Source of the DNA: Oscillospiraceae bacterium
Lineage (GTDB): Bacteria > Bacillota > Clostridia > Oscillospirales > Ruminococcaceae
Length of the DNA stretch: 43,512 nt
Reading direction: 5' to 3'
NCBI GenBank assembly: GCA_017435045.1
Contig: JAFSFT010000067.1
Location: 1-43,512, forward strand
Shown here piece by piece: positions 8,184 to 16,135 of this stretch (positions are counted from its first letter, which is position 1; each line of letters begins with the position of its first letter). The position numbers were made by a program, and so were the translations under genes. The notes under the pieces are model-generated. The model was not told the DNA's origin. It saw only the letters and a program-made list of their open reading frames with translations, and did not search any database.

Positions 8184-8346
8184 TGTCTCTGTCCTTTTGC
8201 CTGAGAGATTACGATAAAATCGTTTGCACCTTCGGCCCCCGCAACAAAAAAACGGGCGTCTCCAGAGTACCATCAACCTGCAGTCCCTATGACCTGAGAG
8301 TGTTATTCCTTCGGTAGATTCAAAAATCTTTTCCTGCAGACATCAT
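8184..8346 (-). promoter_or_regulatory. Tandem glycine riboswitch (gcvT motif)
   Basis: Read on the minus strand, the leader has two aptamer-like halves. The 5' half holds ACCGAAGG followed by ACTCTCAGGTC near 8315-8290; the 3' half holds GGCCGAAGG near 8240 and the very characteristic ATCTCTCAGGCAAAAGGAC ending near 8190. These are the conserved glycine-binding segments of the gcvT RNA element. The two aptamers are joined by a short linker around GGACTGCAGG. It lies directly upstream of the AGCS symporter and of a terminator, which suggests transcriptional control of uptake by glycine. Confidence 0.92.
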
Positions 8347-8377
8347 ATGGATGTATTTAATTGTTTGTTTGCTGATA

Positions 8378-8407
8378 ATTATACAATATATTGTATGTGA
8401 AAATCAA
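8378..8407 (-). promoter_or_regulatory. Promoter for the riboswitch-AGCS unit
   Basis: On the minus strand TTGATT (8407-8402) and a perfect TATAAT (8383-8378) are 18 bases apart and lie about 35 bases ahead of the first aptamer. Confidence 0.65.
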
Positions 8408-8443
8408 GATAAAATGCCTATCTTGATACAAAAGTATATATCA

Positions 8444-8478
8444 AAAAAACGGATATCTGCACAGGATATCCGTTTTTT
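8444..8478. terminator. Terminator after the 5'-nucleotidase gene
   Basis: The arms AAAAACGGATATC and GATATCCGTTTTT form a 13-bp stem with a seven-base loop and A/T runs on both sides. It separates the nucleotidase gene from the promoter of the symporter on the same strand. Confidence 0.75.
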
Positions 8479-8521
8479 ATAAAATCTGCCCATTAGTAAT
8501 TAATAAAACAGAAAAAATATT

Positions 8522-10423
8522 TTATTTTTTATTCTGTTTTTTATTTTTAACTTTAATAATTAAATGTATTATTGATACAACAATCAATACAACAATAGCG
8601 ATTGCTGCAAGTAAAATATATGTGAATTTATTTGCACCTTTAAGCAGCTTTACAGGGCTCAGACTGGAATAAACAACCTTTCTTCCGTCTGTCTGCGCAT
8701 ATCTGCTGTCCATTTCACCACCCATATTTTCAAGGTAGGAGGAGATTGCGTACCACTCCTTGAGAGGATTGCCGTTATTGTCTCTGATAACATATTTAGA
8801 AAGCTTGCTCATATCAATGGCATTGCCATCCTTATCCTTAGGAATGATAGAAATAAGACCAAAGGAGGTTTCTTTAACACTGCCAAGCATTCCGCCGCAG
8901 TACATACCTGTAACAACCTTGTACAGCTTGCTGTCATCAATTTCTTCCAGTGTTCCGTCTGCTCTGCGAAGCATAGCATAGTCGACCTTATTAAACAGCA
9001 TACGGTTTGTGTTGAAGGAGTATTCCACACCTGCAGGGAACAGCTGGGCACTTCTCATAAGAGGCTGAACGGAAGCATCAATCTCCAATACGGATTTAAG
9101 TTCTTCGCCTGTGAGATAAACACACACAAGCTCGCCCTCTGTACCTACACCAAGAGATGCGGCGTTGAATACGTCAGAAACTGTAACATCGCCTATCGGA
9201 AGGCTTTCACGGATAACACCTGCGGCGGTAACAGCCATATCCACTGTTTCGCCAAGGGTATTTTCGGCTGCCCATTTGTAAGCATCAGAGAAGATATTGC
9301 ACAGTGTGGATTCGTGCTGTGTAGCATAAACTTCATCAACAGTATCAAATTTATAGCTGTTGTTTACCAGCACCTTGTCAAAGGTCATGTTGTATTTTGA
9401 CAGATAGTTTTTTTCTACGTCGGCTTTGCATTTTTCCACAAGTGCGGCAATTTCTCTATCCTCGGCAATGCTGTCGTTTACAGGGATAAGTTCATATCCT
9501 GTAAGCACTGTTGTGCCGTCAACGGACAATTCAAGGTTTACAACACCAAGATTTTTGCCGTATTCGCCTGCGGAAGCAATTACTGTATTGTTTACGATAA
9601 TAGGCTCGGTAAGGGTGGTGTGGGTGTGTGCGGAGACAATAAGGTCAATGCCGTCAACAGCCTTTGCCAGCTCATAGTCTTCGCCTTCTCCGTTTTCTGT
9701 GCCGCTGTGGGAAAGGCAGATAACAACAGGCTCCTGATTATACAGTGCAATACATTCGCCCACAGCAGCGGTTACAGTTTTCTGTGCGGTTTCTATAGGG
9801 TCTGCAAGTGTCATGCCGCTGTTTGGTGCACAGTCGTCAGAATCAAAGCCTGTGATGCCGAAAATTGCATAATAAACACCGCCTCTTTCCAAAATGGTGT
9901 AATCGGCAACACCATAATCGCGGAGAGCCTGCATATATACAGCAGGGTCGATAAGAGTGCTTGTTATATCCGGCAGATAGTTTGCATCCACAATCTGCGG
10001 CACATATTCACCGCTGGATTTTGCAGCGTTCAGCATGGAGACAAGCCCCTGTGGCAGGTAGTCAAATTCGTGATTGCCAAAGGTGGTCACATCATAGCCC
10101 ATGGCCCCCATCATTCTCAGCTCAAGAGCACTGGTGGAATAGGCGGTCTGGAAAAGTGAACCCATGGAAAAGTCGCCGCCGTCCACAAGCACGGCATCAG
10201 GATATTTTTCTTTCTGCTGGCTGATAACGGTCATAAGACGTGCATAGCCGCCATAAAAATCACCGTTTTCATCACTGGCTGGCAGAAAATGGGAGTGTAA
10301 GTCGTGGGTGAAAAGCACTGTAACGTCTGTTTTCTCCGCCTCGGCAGATGCGAATACAGAAACAGAAAGGAAAATAACAGCAGTCAATGCAATAACACCA
10401 AGATGTTTTAATAATTTCTTCAT
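8522..10423 (-). CDS. Secreted, membrane-anchored 5'-nucleotidase / metallophosphatase (UshA-like)
   Basis: The 633-residue protein hydrolyses phosphate from nucleotides or related esters outside the cell. A signal peptide (MKKLLKHLGVIALTAVIFLSV) ends near A26. The metallophosphatase domain shows THDLHSH at 39-45, DGGDFSMGS at 81-89, GNHEFDY at 116-122, then CLSHSG and SAHTHT. The 5'-nucleotidase C-terminal domain follows, with DAYKWAAENTLGE and LTGEEL. The protein ends in one hydrophobic span and a lysine-rich tail (KVKNKKQNKK), which would hold it in the cytoplasmic membrane instead of using an LPXTG signal. I chose the start at 10423 because GAGGA precedes it and it yields a proper signal peptide. 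Substrate specificity is open. Confidence 0.92.
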   Translation of the reverse strand: MKKLLKHLGVIALTAVIFLSVSVFASAEAEKTDVTVLFTHDLHSHFLPASDENGDFYGGYARLMTVISQQKEKYPDAVLVDGGDFSMGSLFQTAYSTSALELRMMGAMGYDVTTFGNHEFDYLPQGLVSMLNAAKSSGEYVPQIVDANYLPDITSTLIDPAVYMQALRDYGVADYTILERGGVYYAIFGITGFDSDDCAPNSGMTLADPIETAQKTVTAAVGECIALYNQEPVVICLSHSGTENGEGEDYELAKAVDGIDLIVSAHTHTTLTEPIIVNNTVIASAGEYGKNLGVVNLELSVDGTTVLTGYELIPVNDSIAEDREIAALVEKCKADVEKNYLSKYNMTFDKVLVNNSYKFDTVDEVYATQHESTLCNIFSDAYKWAAENTLGETVDMAVTAAGVIRESLPIGDVTVSDVFNAASLGVGTEGELVCVYLTGEELKSVLEIDASVQPLMRSAQLFPAGVEYSFNTNRMLFNKVDYAMLRRADGTLEEIDDSKLYKVVTGMYCGGMLGSVKETSFGLISIIPKDKDGNAIDMSKLSKYVIRDNNGNPLKEWYAISSYLENMGGEMDSRYAQTDGRKVVYSSLSPVKLLKGANKFTYILLAAIAIVVLIVVSIIHLIIKVKNKKQNKK

Positions 10424-10513
10424 AATATATTCCTCGATATTACTGTTATTGTTTATATAACACAAATTTAAATATACCATATTTTGTTCCTTAAGTAAAT
10501 CCATAAAGAAAAC

Positions 10514-10542
10514 TTGAAACTTTACCTGTTGTATGGTTTAAT
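10514..10542 (+). promoter_or_regulatory. Promoter for the prolyl-tRNA editing gene
   Basis: TTGAAA (10514-10519) and TTTAAT (10537-10542) are 17 bases apart, 31 bases ahead of the ATG at 10573, in the divergent spacer from the nucleotidase gene. Confidence 0.5.
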
Positions 10543-10572
10543 TCTGTTATACGCTTTTAAAGGAGAAAAGAT

Positions 10573-11082
10573 ATGGCACAGCTTTATACAAAACAGAAGA
10601 TATATGATTTTCTGGACAGTAAGGGAATTGCATACGAAAAGCTTGAACACGATGCTGTTTTTACAATGGAGGAGATGGATGCGGCAGGCATAACACAAAA
10701 AGGTACAGTATGCAAGAATTTATTTCTCCGTGATGCAAAAGGCAAGACTCACTATCTGGTTACAGTGCCTGAAGAAAAGCACGTTGACCTGAAAGACCTT
10801 GCGGATGAGATAGGCAGCACAAGGCTCAGCTTTGCATCGGAAGAACGTCTTATCAAACATCTTGGTGTTACACACGGCAGCGTTTCTCCGCTGTGCATAC
10901 TCAATGACGAAACCGAAAGCGTTATAATGGTTTTTGACAGAGACCTTGTGGGTGACAAGGCAGTTGGTATCCATCCAAATGACAATACAGCTACAATGTG
11001 GCTTGATTTCAAGGATATCAAGGAGATTATCAAAAAACACGGTAATGATATCGTATTTGCAAAGTTCACAAAATTAGCATAA
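10573..11082 (+). CDS. Prolyl-tRNA editing protein (YbaK/ProX family, PrdX-like)
   Basis: The 169-residue protein is a free-standing trans-editing domain that deacylates wrongly charged prolyl-tRNA. Recognisable segments are YEKLEHDAVFTMEEM near the N-terminus, GTVCKNLFLRDAKG with the conserved lysine near residue 46, HYLVTVPEEKHVDLKDLA, and the C-terminal GVTHGSVSPLCILND followed by HPNDNTATMWLDF. The GxxxGSVSP loop and HPNDN are typical of the ProX/PrdX group, which acts mainly on alanyl-tRNA(Pro). A clear AAAGGAG lies ahead of the start. It is followed by small genes on the same strand. In some Clostridia PrdX lies near proline reductase genes, but none are seen here. Confidence 0.9.
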   Translation: MAQLYTKQKIYDFLDSKGIAYEKLEHDAVFTMEEMDAAGITQKGTVCKNLFLRDAKGKTHYLVTVPEEKHVDLKDLADEIGSTRLSFASEERLIKHLGVTHGSVSPLCILNDETESVIMVFDRDLVGDKAVGIHPNDNTATMWLDFKDIKEIIKKHGNDIVFAKFTKLA

Positions 11083-11125
11083 TATATTTGTATAATATAA
11101 AATATAATTTTTCAGGAGATATATA

Positions 11126-11359
11126 ATGGATTTAAAAACAGTAAAATTTATTCTTACAACAACTTTTCTTGTAATTATTGCTGCACTGCTTATCGGTTCC
11201 TTTACAAACAATCAGCTTCTCATCTACATCATGCTTGGATTCTTTGCTATCTTTGCATTGGTTTATCTTGTGGGCTGGAGATGTCCGGAATGCAAAAAGC
11301 ATCTGGGTAAACTGGTGGTACGTAAGTGTAAGCACTGCGGTCACAGAATCGATGTTTAA
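11126..11359 (+). CDS. Small membrane protein with a C-terminal zinc ribbon
   Basis: The 77-residue product has two hydrophobic spans (about residues 8-25 and 30-48) and ends in two CxxC knuckles, CPECKKH and CKHCGHR, spaced as in a zinc ribbon. The layout predicts a membrane hairpin with a metal-binding tail in the cytoplasm. A CAGGAG ribosome site precedes the ATG. I do not recognise a named family and cannot give a function. Confidence 0.75.
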   Translation: MDLKTVKFILTTTFLVIIAALLIGSFTNNQLLIYIMLGFFAIFALVYLVGWRCPECKKHLGKLVVRKCKHCGHRIDV

Positions 11360-11461
11360 AAAACAGAGGTATGATCTGTGTTGTATATGCAGATTATGCC
11401 TCGTTTTTTATTTACTGTTGTGATATACTTGGATAAAAAACATATGAAAAGGGCTGATATA

Positions 11462-11923
11462 ATGCTTGATCTGAACAATCTTGGAATATACAAAGAGGAC
11501 AACCGCATAGAAGCAAAAGAGGCTATGGGCGGACTTCCACACAGCATATGGGAAACATATTCTGCATTTGCAAACACTGCTGGTGGTATTATTCTGCTTG
11601 GTGTTGCCGAGGCGGAGGATAAATCACTGTATCCCATAGATCTTGACGTGCCCGAAAAACTGGTTACGGAATTCTGGGATATTATAAATAACCCCGAGTA
11701 TGTAAGCAGAAATATCCTGACAGAAGAAAATGTGCAGATAAGGCGTGCAGAAGGCAAAAGGGTTATTGTAATTGCAGTGCCGCAGGCAGAGCAGAAGGAT
11801 AAGCCTGTATACATCGGTCGTGATGTGTTACACGGAACATATATCCGCTGCGGAGAAGGGGATTACAGATGTTCTGCCGAGGCAGTGAAGCAGATGATTG
11901 AAGACAGTAAAAAAGTTTTTTAA
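11462..11923 (+). CDS. AlbA_2 (Schlafen-type) domain protein
   Basis: The 153-residue protein consists almost only of an AlbA_2 domain: EAKEAMGGLPHSIWETYSAF, ANTAGGIILLGV, RVIVIAVPQAE and a final GTYIRCGEGDYRCS. This domain occurs in putative transcriptional regulators and in Schlafen-type proteins, normally followed by a helix-turn-helix C-terminal region, which is absent here. Residues in ExKxA and NTxGG form the presumed nucleotide or nucleic-acid site. I chose the ATG at 11462, with AAAAGGG ahead, over a longer frame opening at 11378. The next gene, peptide deformylase, starts 11 bases on, so the two are likely one unit. Function is unknown. Confidence 0.85.
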   Translation: MLDLNNLGIYKEDNRIEAKEAMGGLPHSIWETYSAFANTAGGIILLGVAEAEDKSLYPIDLDVPEKLVTEFWDIINNPEYVSRNILTEENVQIRRAEGKRVIVIAVPQAEQKDKPVYIGRDVLHGTYIRCGEGDYRCSAEAVKQMIEDSKKVF

Positions 11924-11933
11924 AGAGGTATAT

Positions 11934-12347
11934 ATGATAAGAGAACTTGTACACGACCCGATTTTTCTGGCCAAGAAGTCGGAAACAGCCACATTATCAG
12001 ATATTGATATTGCAAAGGATTTGCTGGAAACACTTATACACCATCAGGATGGCTGTGTGGGTATGGCGGCCAATATGATTGGCGAGACAAAGAGGATAAT
12101 TGCTTTTGACAATGACGGGGAATATATGGTTATGTTTAACCCTGTTATACTTAAAAAATCAGAGCCTTACGATGCACAGGAGAGTTGTCTGTCCTTACTT
12201 GGAGGACCGAGAAAGGCAAAGAGATATAACAGTATAAAGGTGCAGTATCAGACGCAGGATTTTAAAACACGAATAAAAACGTTCAAAGGTTTTACAGCAC
12301 AGATTATTCAGCACGAGGTAGACCACTGTGATGGGATACTTATCTGA
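11934..12347 (+). CDS. Peptide deformylase family protein, variant active site
   Basis: The 137-residue protein has the deformylase fold. Motif 3, HEVDH (127-131), and motif 2, ESCLS (83-87), keep the metal-binding cysteine, both histidines and the catalytic glutamate. Motif 1, normally GxGxAAxQ, reads CVGMAANM here, so the catalytic glutamine is replaced by methionine (residue 48). The enzyme normally removes the formyl group from new proteins. The start at 11934 follows AAAGAGG; an earlier start would overlap the AlbA_2 gene. This variant recurs in Clostridia to my knowledge, usually beside a standard deformylase. Whether it deformylates peptides is uncertain. Confidence 0.88.
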   Translation: MIRELVHDPIFLAKKSETATLSDIDIAKDLLETLIHHQDGCVGMAANMIGETKRIIAFDNDGEYMVMFNPVILKKSEPYDAQESCLSLLGGPRKAKRYNSIKVQYQTQDFKTRIKTFKGFTAQIIQHEVDHCDGILI

Positions 12348-12356
12348 CGGAACAGC

Positions 12357-12396
12357 AGGGATAAAAAATTAAAAGCTTATCCCTTAGTTTATTTTT
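12357..12396 (+). terminator. Terminator after the deformylase gene
   Basis: AGGGATAA (12357-12364) pairs with TTATCCCT (12377-12384) and is followed by TAGTTTATTTTT. The stem is short but correctly placed. Confidence 0.6.
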
Positions 12397-12436
12397 GCGG
12401 GTATCTATAGCTGTACTGCAAAAAAGAGGTGATAAG

Positions 12437-13165
12437 ATGGAAAAAACAAATGGTCTGACCAATGACAAACTCAAAATAATTGCGGCAGCGGCAATGCTGG
12501 TTGACCATATAGGAGCATATCTGTTGCCATCGGTTACAGTTCTGCGTATCATCGGCAGAATAGCTTTTCCAATCTTTGCATTTATGATTGCAGAGGGCTG
12601 TACACATACAAAAAACAAAAAGAAATATCTGTTCAACCTATTTTTGCTGGCGGTATTATGTCATGGGGCATTCTACACCTTCAAGCCACCTGGTTATATG
12701 CGTATTCCGGTTACATTTACGCTGTCGGTTATACTTATATATATTTTGCAGTACAGTACATCCTGTGTATACGGGGAGTATGCAGTGGTAAAAAAGATTA
12801 TGGCAGCAGCTGTGTTTTTTGCAGCAGTTATAGCAGTGTGGTATCTTAATGAAATGTTTGTCATAGATTATGGCTTTATGGGATGTATGACTCCTGTTCT
12901 GGTCAGTGGAGCTTGTTGGCAGAAGGATATGCCGCAGAAGTACAGTAAATATGATACACTGTACCGTAAGATTGGCTTGCTGGCACTGGCATTGTTTTTT
13001 GTATACAGCGAATATGGCGGTGTGCAGATATACTCATTTCTGGCTATACCTTTGCTGGCAAAGTATAACGGCAAAAGGGAAAATCTGGTTCCGAAATACT
13101 TTTTTTATATGTTTTATCCGCTGCACTTAGCTGCAATTTATGCTGTTCAGTATTTTATAGGATAG
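12437..13165 (+). CDS. TraX-like integral membrane protein
   Basis: The 242-residue protein begins KLKIIAAAAMLVDHIGAYLL and contains the motif GRIAFPIFAFMIAEGCTHT, both typical of the TraX family. It has about seven to eight membrane spans. F-plasmid TraX acetylates pilin, and chromosomal relatives are thought to be membrane acyltransferases of unknown target. No conjugation genes are near, so a pilin role is unlikely. The start at 12437 follows GAGGTGAT, whereas the frame extends upstream without a ribosome site. The family call is firm; the role is not. Confidence 0.87.
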   Translation: MEKTNGLTNDKLKIIAAAAMLVDHIGAYLLPSVTVLRIIGRIAFPIFAFMIAEGCTHTKNKKKYLFNLFLLAVLCHGAFYTFKPPGYMRIPVTFTLSVILIYILQYSTSCVYGEYAVVKKIMAAAVFFAAVIAVWYLNEMFVIDYGFMGCMTPVLVSGACWQKDMPQKYSKYDTLYRKIGLLALALFFVYSEYGGVQIYSFLAIPLLAKYNGKRENLVPKYFFYMFYPLHLAAIYAVQYFIG

Positions 13166-13186
13166 GACAATTAAAGCTATATAACA

Positions 13187-13215
13187 AAAGACCGATTGAA
13201 TTTCAATCGGTCTTT
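13187..13215. terminator. Bidirectional terminator between TraX-like gene and second AGCS gene
   Basis: AAAGACCGATTG and CAATCGGTCTTT form a perfect 12-bp stem around a five-base loop, between two converging genes. Confidence 0.8.
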
Positions 13216-13234
13216 AACTTTGTTCTGAAATATT

Positions 13235-14620
13235 TTATTTTTTACTGAAATGTTCTTTTATAAGTTTAAGAACTACTGGTGCCATAAGGAATACGGCAAT
13301 AAGGTTAGGTACAGTCATAAATCCGTTGAAAGTATCGGATATACCCCATATAAGGTCAAGACTTACTGTTGCACCAACAATGGAAATAAGGGAATATGCA
13401 ACGTAAAATATTTTTGTTATCTTGCCGCCAAATAAAAATTCAGCACAGCGTGCACCGTACAGACCCCAGCCAATGATGGTGGAGAAGGCAAAACAGCACA
13501 TTGCTACAGCGGTAAAGATAGAAACCCAGTTGCCGTATACAAGTGTAAAGCCTGCAATTGTAAGCTCTGCACCTGCTGCAACACCATATGTAATATCTAC
13601 ACCACTGAGAAGAATTACAAGCGCTGTCATTGTACAAACAACGATAGTGTCCATAAATACTTCAAAAATACCAAACATACCCTGTTTTACAGGATCGTTT
13701 GTATCAGCACAGGCATGAGCGATGGAACCTGTACCAAGACCTGCCTCGTTGGAGAAGATGCCGCGTGACACACCCTTGGTCATACTTGTGAACATGCTGC
13801 CCACAACGCCGCCTGTTACAGCCTGTGGGTTGAATGCACCTGTAAAAATACTTGCAAAAACAGCAGGGAGTTTGCCGGCATTCATTGCAATAAGGCCAAG
13901 TGCAAGCAAAACGTAAAGAAGAGCCATAAACGGAACAAGTCTTTCTGCAACACTGCCGATTCTCTTTATACCGCCAAAGAGGATAAGAAGAACAGCAAAA
14001 CAGATAACTATACCGATAAGAAGGTTAAGAACCTGAAGACTGCCGTCAGAAACTGTGCCGTAGTTGAGCAGGGCACTGTCAATAGCAGCAACAATTGTAT
14101 TAACCTGTGTGGCATTGCCTGTGCCGAATACAGCACATACGCCAAAGAAAGCATAAAGATATGCAAGCCACATCCAGTTTTTGCCAAGTCCGTTTTTGAT
14201 GTAATACATCGGACCGCCGATATATTCGCCTTTGGTGTTGCGTTCACGGAAATGTACTGCAAGTGTAACTTCGCTGAACTTTGTACACATGCCAAGAAGT
14301 GCAGAAATCCACATCCAGAAAACAGCGCCAGGACCGCCTATTGCTATAGCACCTGCAACACCTGCTATATTACCAGTACCGATGGTTGCCGCCAAAGCGG
14401 TACATACAGCCTGAAAAGGAGTGATGGAGCCTGCTTCTGCAGAAGATTTATTGAAAATTTTGCCCACAGTATTTTTTAAGGCATAAGGAAATTTTCTGAT
14501 CTGAATAAATTTTGTACGGATACTGAGATAAAGTCCCACACCGATAATGCAAACCATTGCAGGAACACCCCAGATAAATCCGTTTAAAACATCATTGATA
14601 GATTTAATTGTTTCGTACAT
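13235..14620 (-). CDS. Second alanine/glycine:cation symporter (AGCS family)
   Basis: The 461-residue protein has the same architecture as the product of 6655-8043 and the same family hallmarks (ALAATIGTGNIAGVAGAI, GGPGAVFWMWISALLGMCTK, GGPMYYIKNGLG, FSNEAGLGTGSIAHAC). The two differ widely in their C-terminal halves, so they are paralogues, not a recent copy. It should import a small neutral amino acid with a cation. An AAGAGGG precedes the ATG. Unlike the first copy it has a short leader without a riboswitch, so the two systems are regulated differently. Confidence 0.94.
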   Translation of the reverse strand: MYETIKSINDVLNGFIWGVPAMVCIIGVGLYLSIRTKFIQIRKFPYALKNTVGKIFNKSSAEAGSITPFQAVCTALAATIGTGNIAGVAGAIAIGGPGAVFWMWISALLGMCTKFSEVTLAVHFRERNTKGEYIGGPMYYIKNGLGKNWMWLAYLYAFFGVCAVFGTGNATQVNTIVAAIDSALLNYGTVSDGSLQVLNLLIGIVICFAVLLILFGGIKRIGSVAERLVPFMALLYVLLALGLIAMNAGKLPAVFASIFTGAFNPQAVTGGVVGSMFTSMTKGVSRGIFSNEAGLGTGSIAHACADTNDPVKQGMFGIFEVFMDTIVVCTMTALVILLSGVDITYGVAAGAELTIAGFTLVYGNWVSIFTAVAMCCFAFSTIIGWGLYGARCAEFLFGGKITKIFYVAYSLISIVGATVSLDLIWGISDTFNGFMTVPNLIAVFLMAPVVLKLIKEHFSKK

Positions 14621-14658
14621 GATAAGCCCTCTTAATAAAACATAAAAATAACTTGTTT

Positions 14659-14687
14659 ATTATGACAAAATATGCCGTAAAAGTCAA
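14659..14687 (-). promoter_or_regulatory. Promoter for the second AGCS symporter
   Basis: On the minus strand TTGACT (14687-14682) and CATAAT (14664-14659) are 17 bases apart and 38 bases ahead of the start. The 316-base spacer 14621-14936 holds this promoter and the GntR promoter back to back, and nothing else I can name. Confidence 0.6.
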
Positions 14688-14840
14688 TAAATATAATAAA
14701 TAAATATAAAACATATTTTATATAACGGAAATATTGCGTATTTTAACCGGGTGAAAGGTGTCTTAAGTTATTAAAAACAGGTTTTTATTGAAATTGAGCA
14801 CAATTTGCTTGTTTTTTTTTAATAATAAAGTATTAATTGT

Positions 14841-14869
14841 TTGACATTTATTAAAGTTGCGGATAGAAT
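14841..14869 (+). promoter_or_regulatory. Promoter for the GntR-family regulator
   Basis: A perfect TTGACA (14841-14846) and TAGAAT (14864-14869) are 17 bases apart. The leader to the ATG at 14937 is about 60 bases. The inverted-repeat operator seen downstream of the gene is not found here. Confidence 0.7.
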
Positions 14870-14936
14870 ATTATTGGAAAAATATGTTTTTTAAGCATAA
14901 AATTTACTTTATCATTACTGGCAAAACGAGGGTTTT

Positions 14937-15692
14937 ATGATTAATCACGAGTCAAGTGTACCACTGTATATACAGCTTTCTGCAGACCTTGAAGAGTCTA
15001 TTTATAATAAAAAATATAAAGACGGAGAAAAACTTCCGTCTGAAAATCAACTGTGTCAGATGTTCAATGTAAGCAGAATCACAGTTCGTCAGGCACTTGC
15101 CAAACTGGAACAGAAAAATCTTGTATACTCTGTTCATGGCAAAGGCACTTTTGTCCGCCTTGCGGATATGTCTCAGAGTCTTGTAAAGATTACATCATTC
15201 CAGAAAACTTTGGAACAAAAGGGGCTAACCGGTTACACAGAAATAGAAGAATATACACTTAAAAGAATACCTGACTCTATTAAATCAATTTTCGGAGTTG
15301 ATAATCTCGCAAGGCTATGTCTTGTTGGTTATGCAAACGATCTTCCGCTTGTGTTCTACAATTCATATATGATAAATGTGATTGCGGCGGAAATGCTTCC
15401 TATCGCAAAAGAATGGGAGAAAGAAAAAAGGGCATTTTCCACGTGGGATATATATCCTGAAATCAGCATCAAAAAACTGCATATGGAACAAAAGCTCACA
15501 GCGGTTATAGCAGACAGCAACATCGCAAAAATTTTAAGAATTTCAAAAGGTGACCCTGTTCTCAAAATGGAAACACATGCATATTCAAACGGGGATCTGG
15601 TTGAATATAAAATTGCCTACTACCGTGCAGATAAATATGCATTTACAATAAAGCGTGAACTTGACAGAGATGTTTATGACAATAACTTCTGA
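14937..15692 (+). CDS. GntR-family transcriptional regulator with UTRA domain (HutC-like)
   Basis: The 251-residue protein has an N-terminal winged helix-turn-helix: PLYIQLSADLEESIYNKKY, GEKLPSENQLCQMFNVSR, ITVRQALAKLEQKNLVYSVH and GKGTFV, ending near residue 75. The rest is a UTRA ligand-binding domain (LVKITSFQKTLEQKGL through VLKMETHAYSNGDLVEYKIAYYRADKYAF). HutC-type regulators usually repress a catabolic operon until a small ligand binds. The gene is followed by a strong terminator and then by several inverted repeats ahead of the AtuA operon, which is the obvious target. The ligand is probably the substrate of that operon, unknown here. Confidence 0.93.
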   Translation: MINHESSVPLYIQLSADLEESIYNKKYKDGEKLPSENQLCQMFNVSRITVRQALAKLEQKNLVYSVHGKGTFVRLADMSQSLVKITSFQKTLEQKGLTGYTEIEEYTLKRIPDSIKSIFGVDNLARLCLVGYANDLPLVFYNSYMINVIAAEMLPIAKEWEKEKRAFSTWDIYPEISIKKLHMEQKLTAVIADSNIAKILRISKGDPVLKMETHAYSNGDLVEYKIAYYRADKYAFTIKRELDRDVYDNNF

Positions 15693-15730
15693 CAGTGAGA
15701 GATTTACAATAAAATAAAAATTGCAGTCAT

Positions 15731-15778
15731 ACGGCATACAAACTTGTATTACAAGTTTGTATGCCGTTATTTTTTTTG
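15731..15778 (+). terminator. Terminator of the GntR gene, also carrying an operator-like palindrome
   Basis: A perfect 16-bp stem (15731-15746 with 15752-15767) is followed by a run of T. Its centre, 15742-15756, reads ACTTGTA-T-TACAAGT, a DNA palindrome that shares TTGTATT/ATACAA with the operator repeats just downstream. Confidence 0.85.
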
Positions 15779-15798
15779 TAAAATCTATTGCTGACAGA

Positions 15799-15826
15799 TT
15801 AATACAAGTGACAAAGGTTGTATTAA
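15799..15826 (+). repeat. Inverted-repeat operator A (TTAATACAA-N10-TTGTATTAA)
   Basis: Two perfect nine-base arms flank ten bases. It is the first of three copies of the same 28-bp pattern between the GntR gene and the AtuA operon; its centre is 68 bp from that of copy B. A GntR-type dimer or dimer pair is the likely reader. Confidence 0.7.
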
Positions 15827-15861
15827 AACCTTTGTTTTCTGTTTGATAAAGAAAAATAAAA

Positions 15862-15899
15862 GTGTATTAATACAAGTCTGTATGCTTGTATTAATACAC
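15862..15899 (+). repeat. Inverted-repeat operator B, extended perfect copy
   Basis: Here the arms extend to 15 perfect bases (15862-15876 and 15885-15899) around an eight-base centre. The 28-bp core (15867-15894) matches copies A and C. Each arm itself contains the palindrome GTATTAATAC, so this copy could bind two dimers. Confidence 0.75.
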
Positions 15900-15933
15900 C
15901 TGATTTTTGCCCCAAAATGCAGCAAAAAAAGCG

Positions 15934-15961
15934 TTAATACAAGTTGCTGGTGTTGTAATAA
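15934..15961 (+). repeat. Inverted-repeat operator C
   Basis: TTAATACAA and TTGTAATAA flank ten bases, one mismatch from the pattern of copies A and B. Its centre is 67 bp from that of copy B and about 80 bp upstream of the operon's -35 box. Confidence 0.65.
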
Positions 15962-16040
15962 ATTCGTTGTTTTTTTACACAAAAATACCTTTTTGTATTC
16001 GTTATTTGTACAAACTTTACAAAAATCACCTTTTTTTTTA

Positions 16041-16069
16041 TTGACAAAACCTTTACATGAAGATATTAT
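16041..16069 (+). promoter_or_regulatory. Promoter of the AtuA/DUF4387 operon
   Basis: TTGACA (16041-16046) and TATTAT (16064-16069) are 17 bases apart. A perfect 12-bp palindrome, TTGTTATAACAA at 16081-16092, lies just past the expected start of transcription and is a second kind of possible operator. A strong AAGGAGG precedes the first gene. Confidence 0.75.
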
Positions 16070-16135
16070 AATGACATAACTTGTTATAACAACAAATGAC
16101 AAGACATAACGTTTCATTACAAGGAGGAATTATCT

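Noticed and set aside
6655-14620. Recent duplication of the two AGCS symporters flanking this region
   Set aside because: The proteins share family motifs but differ over most of their length and have different leaders, so they are old paralogues, not a segmental duplication.
15799-15961. Regularly spaced repeats that could suggest a short CRISPR array
   Set aside because: The repeats are short inverted repeats with symmetric arms, the sequence between them is AT-rich and unequal in character, and no cas gene is present. Operators explain them better.
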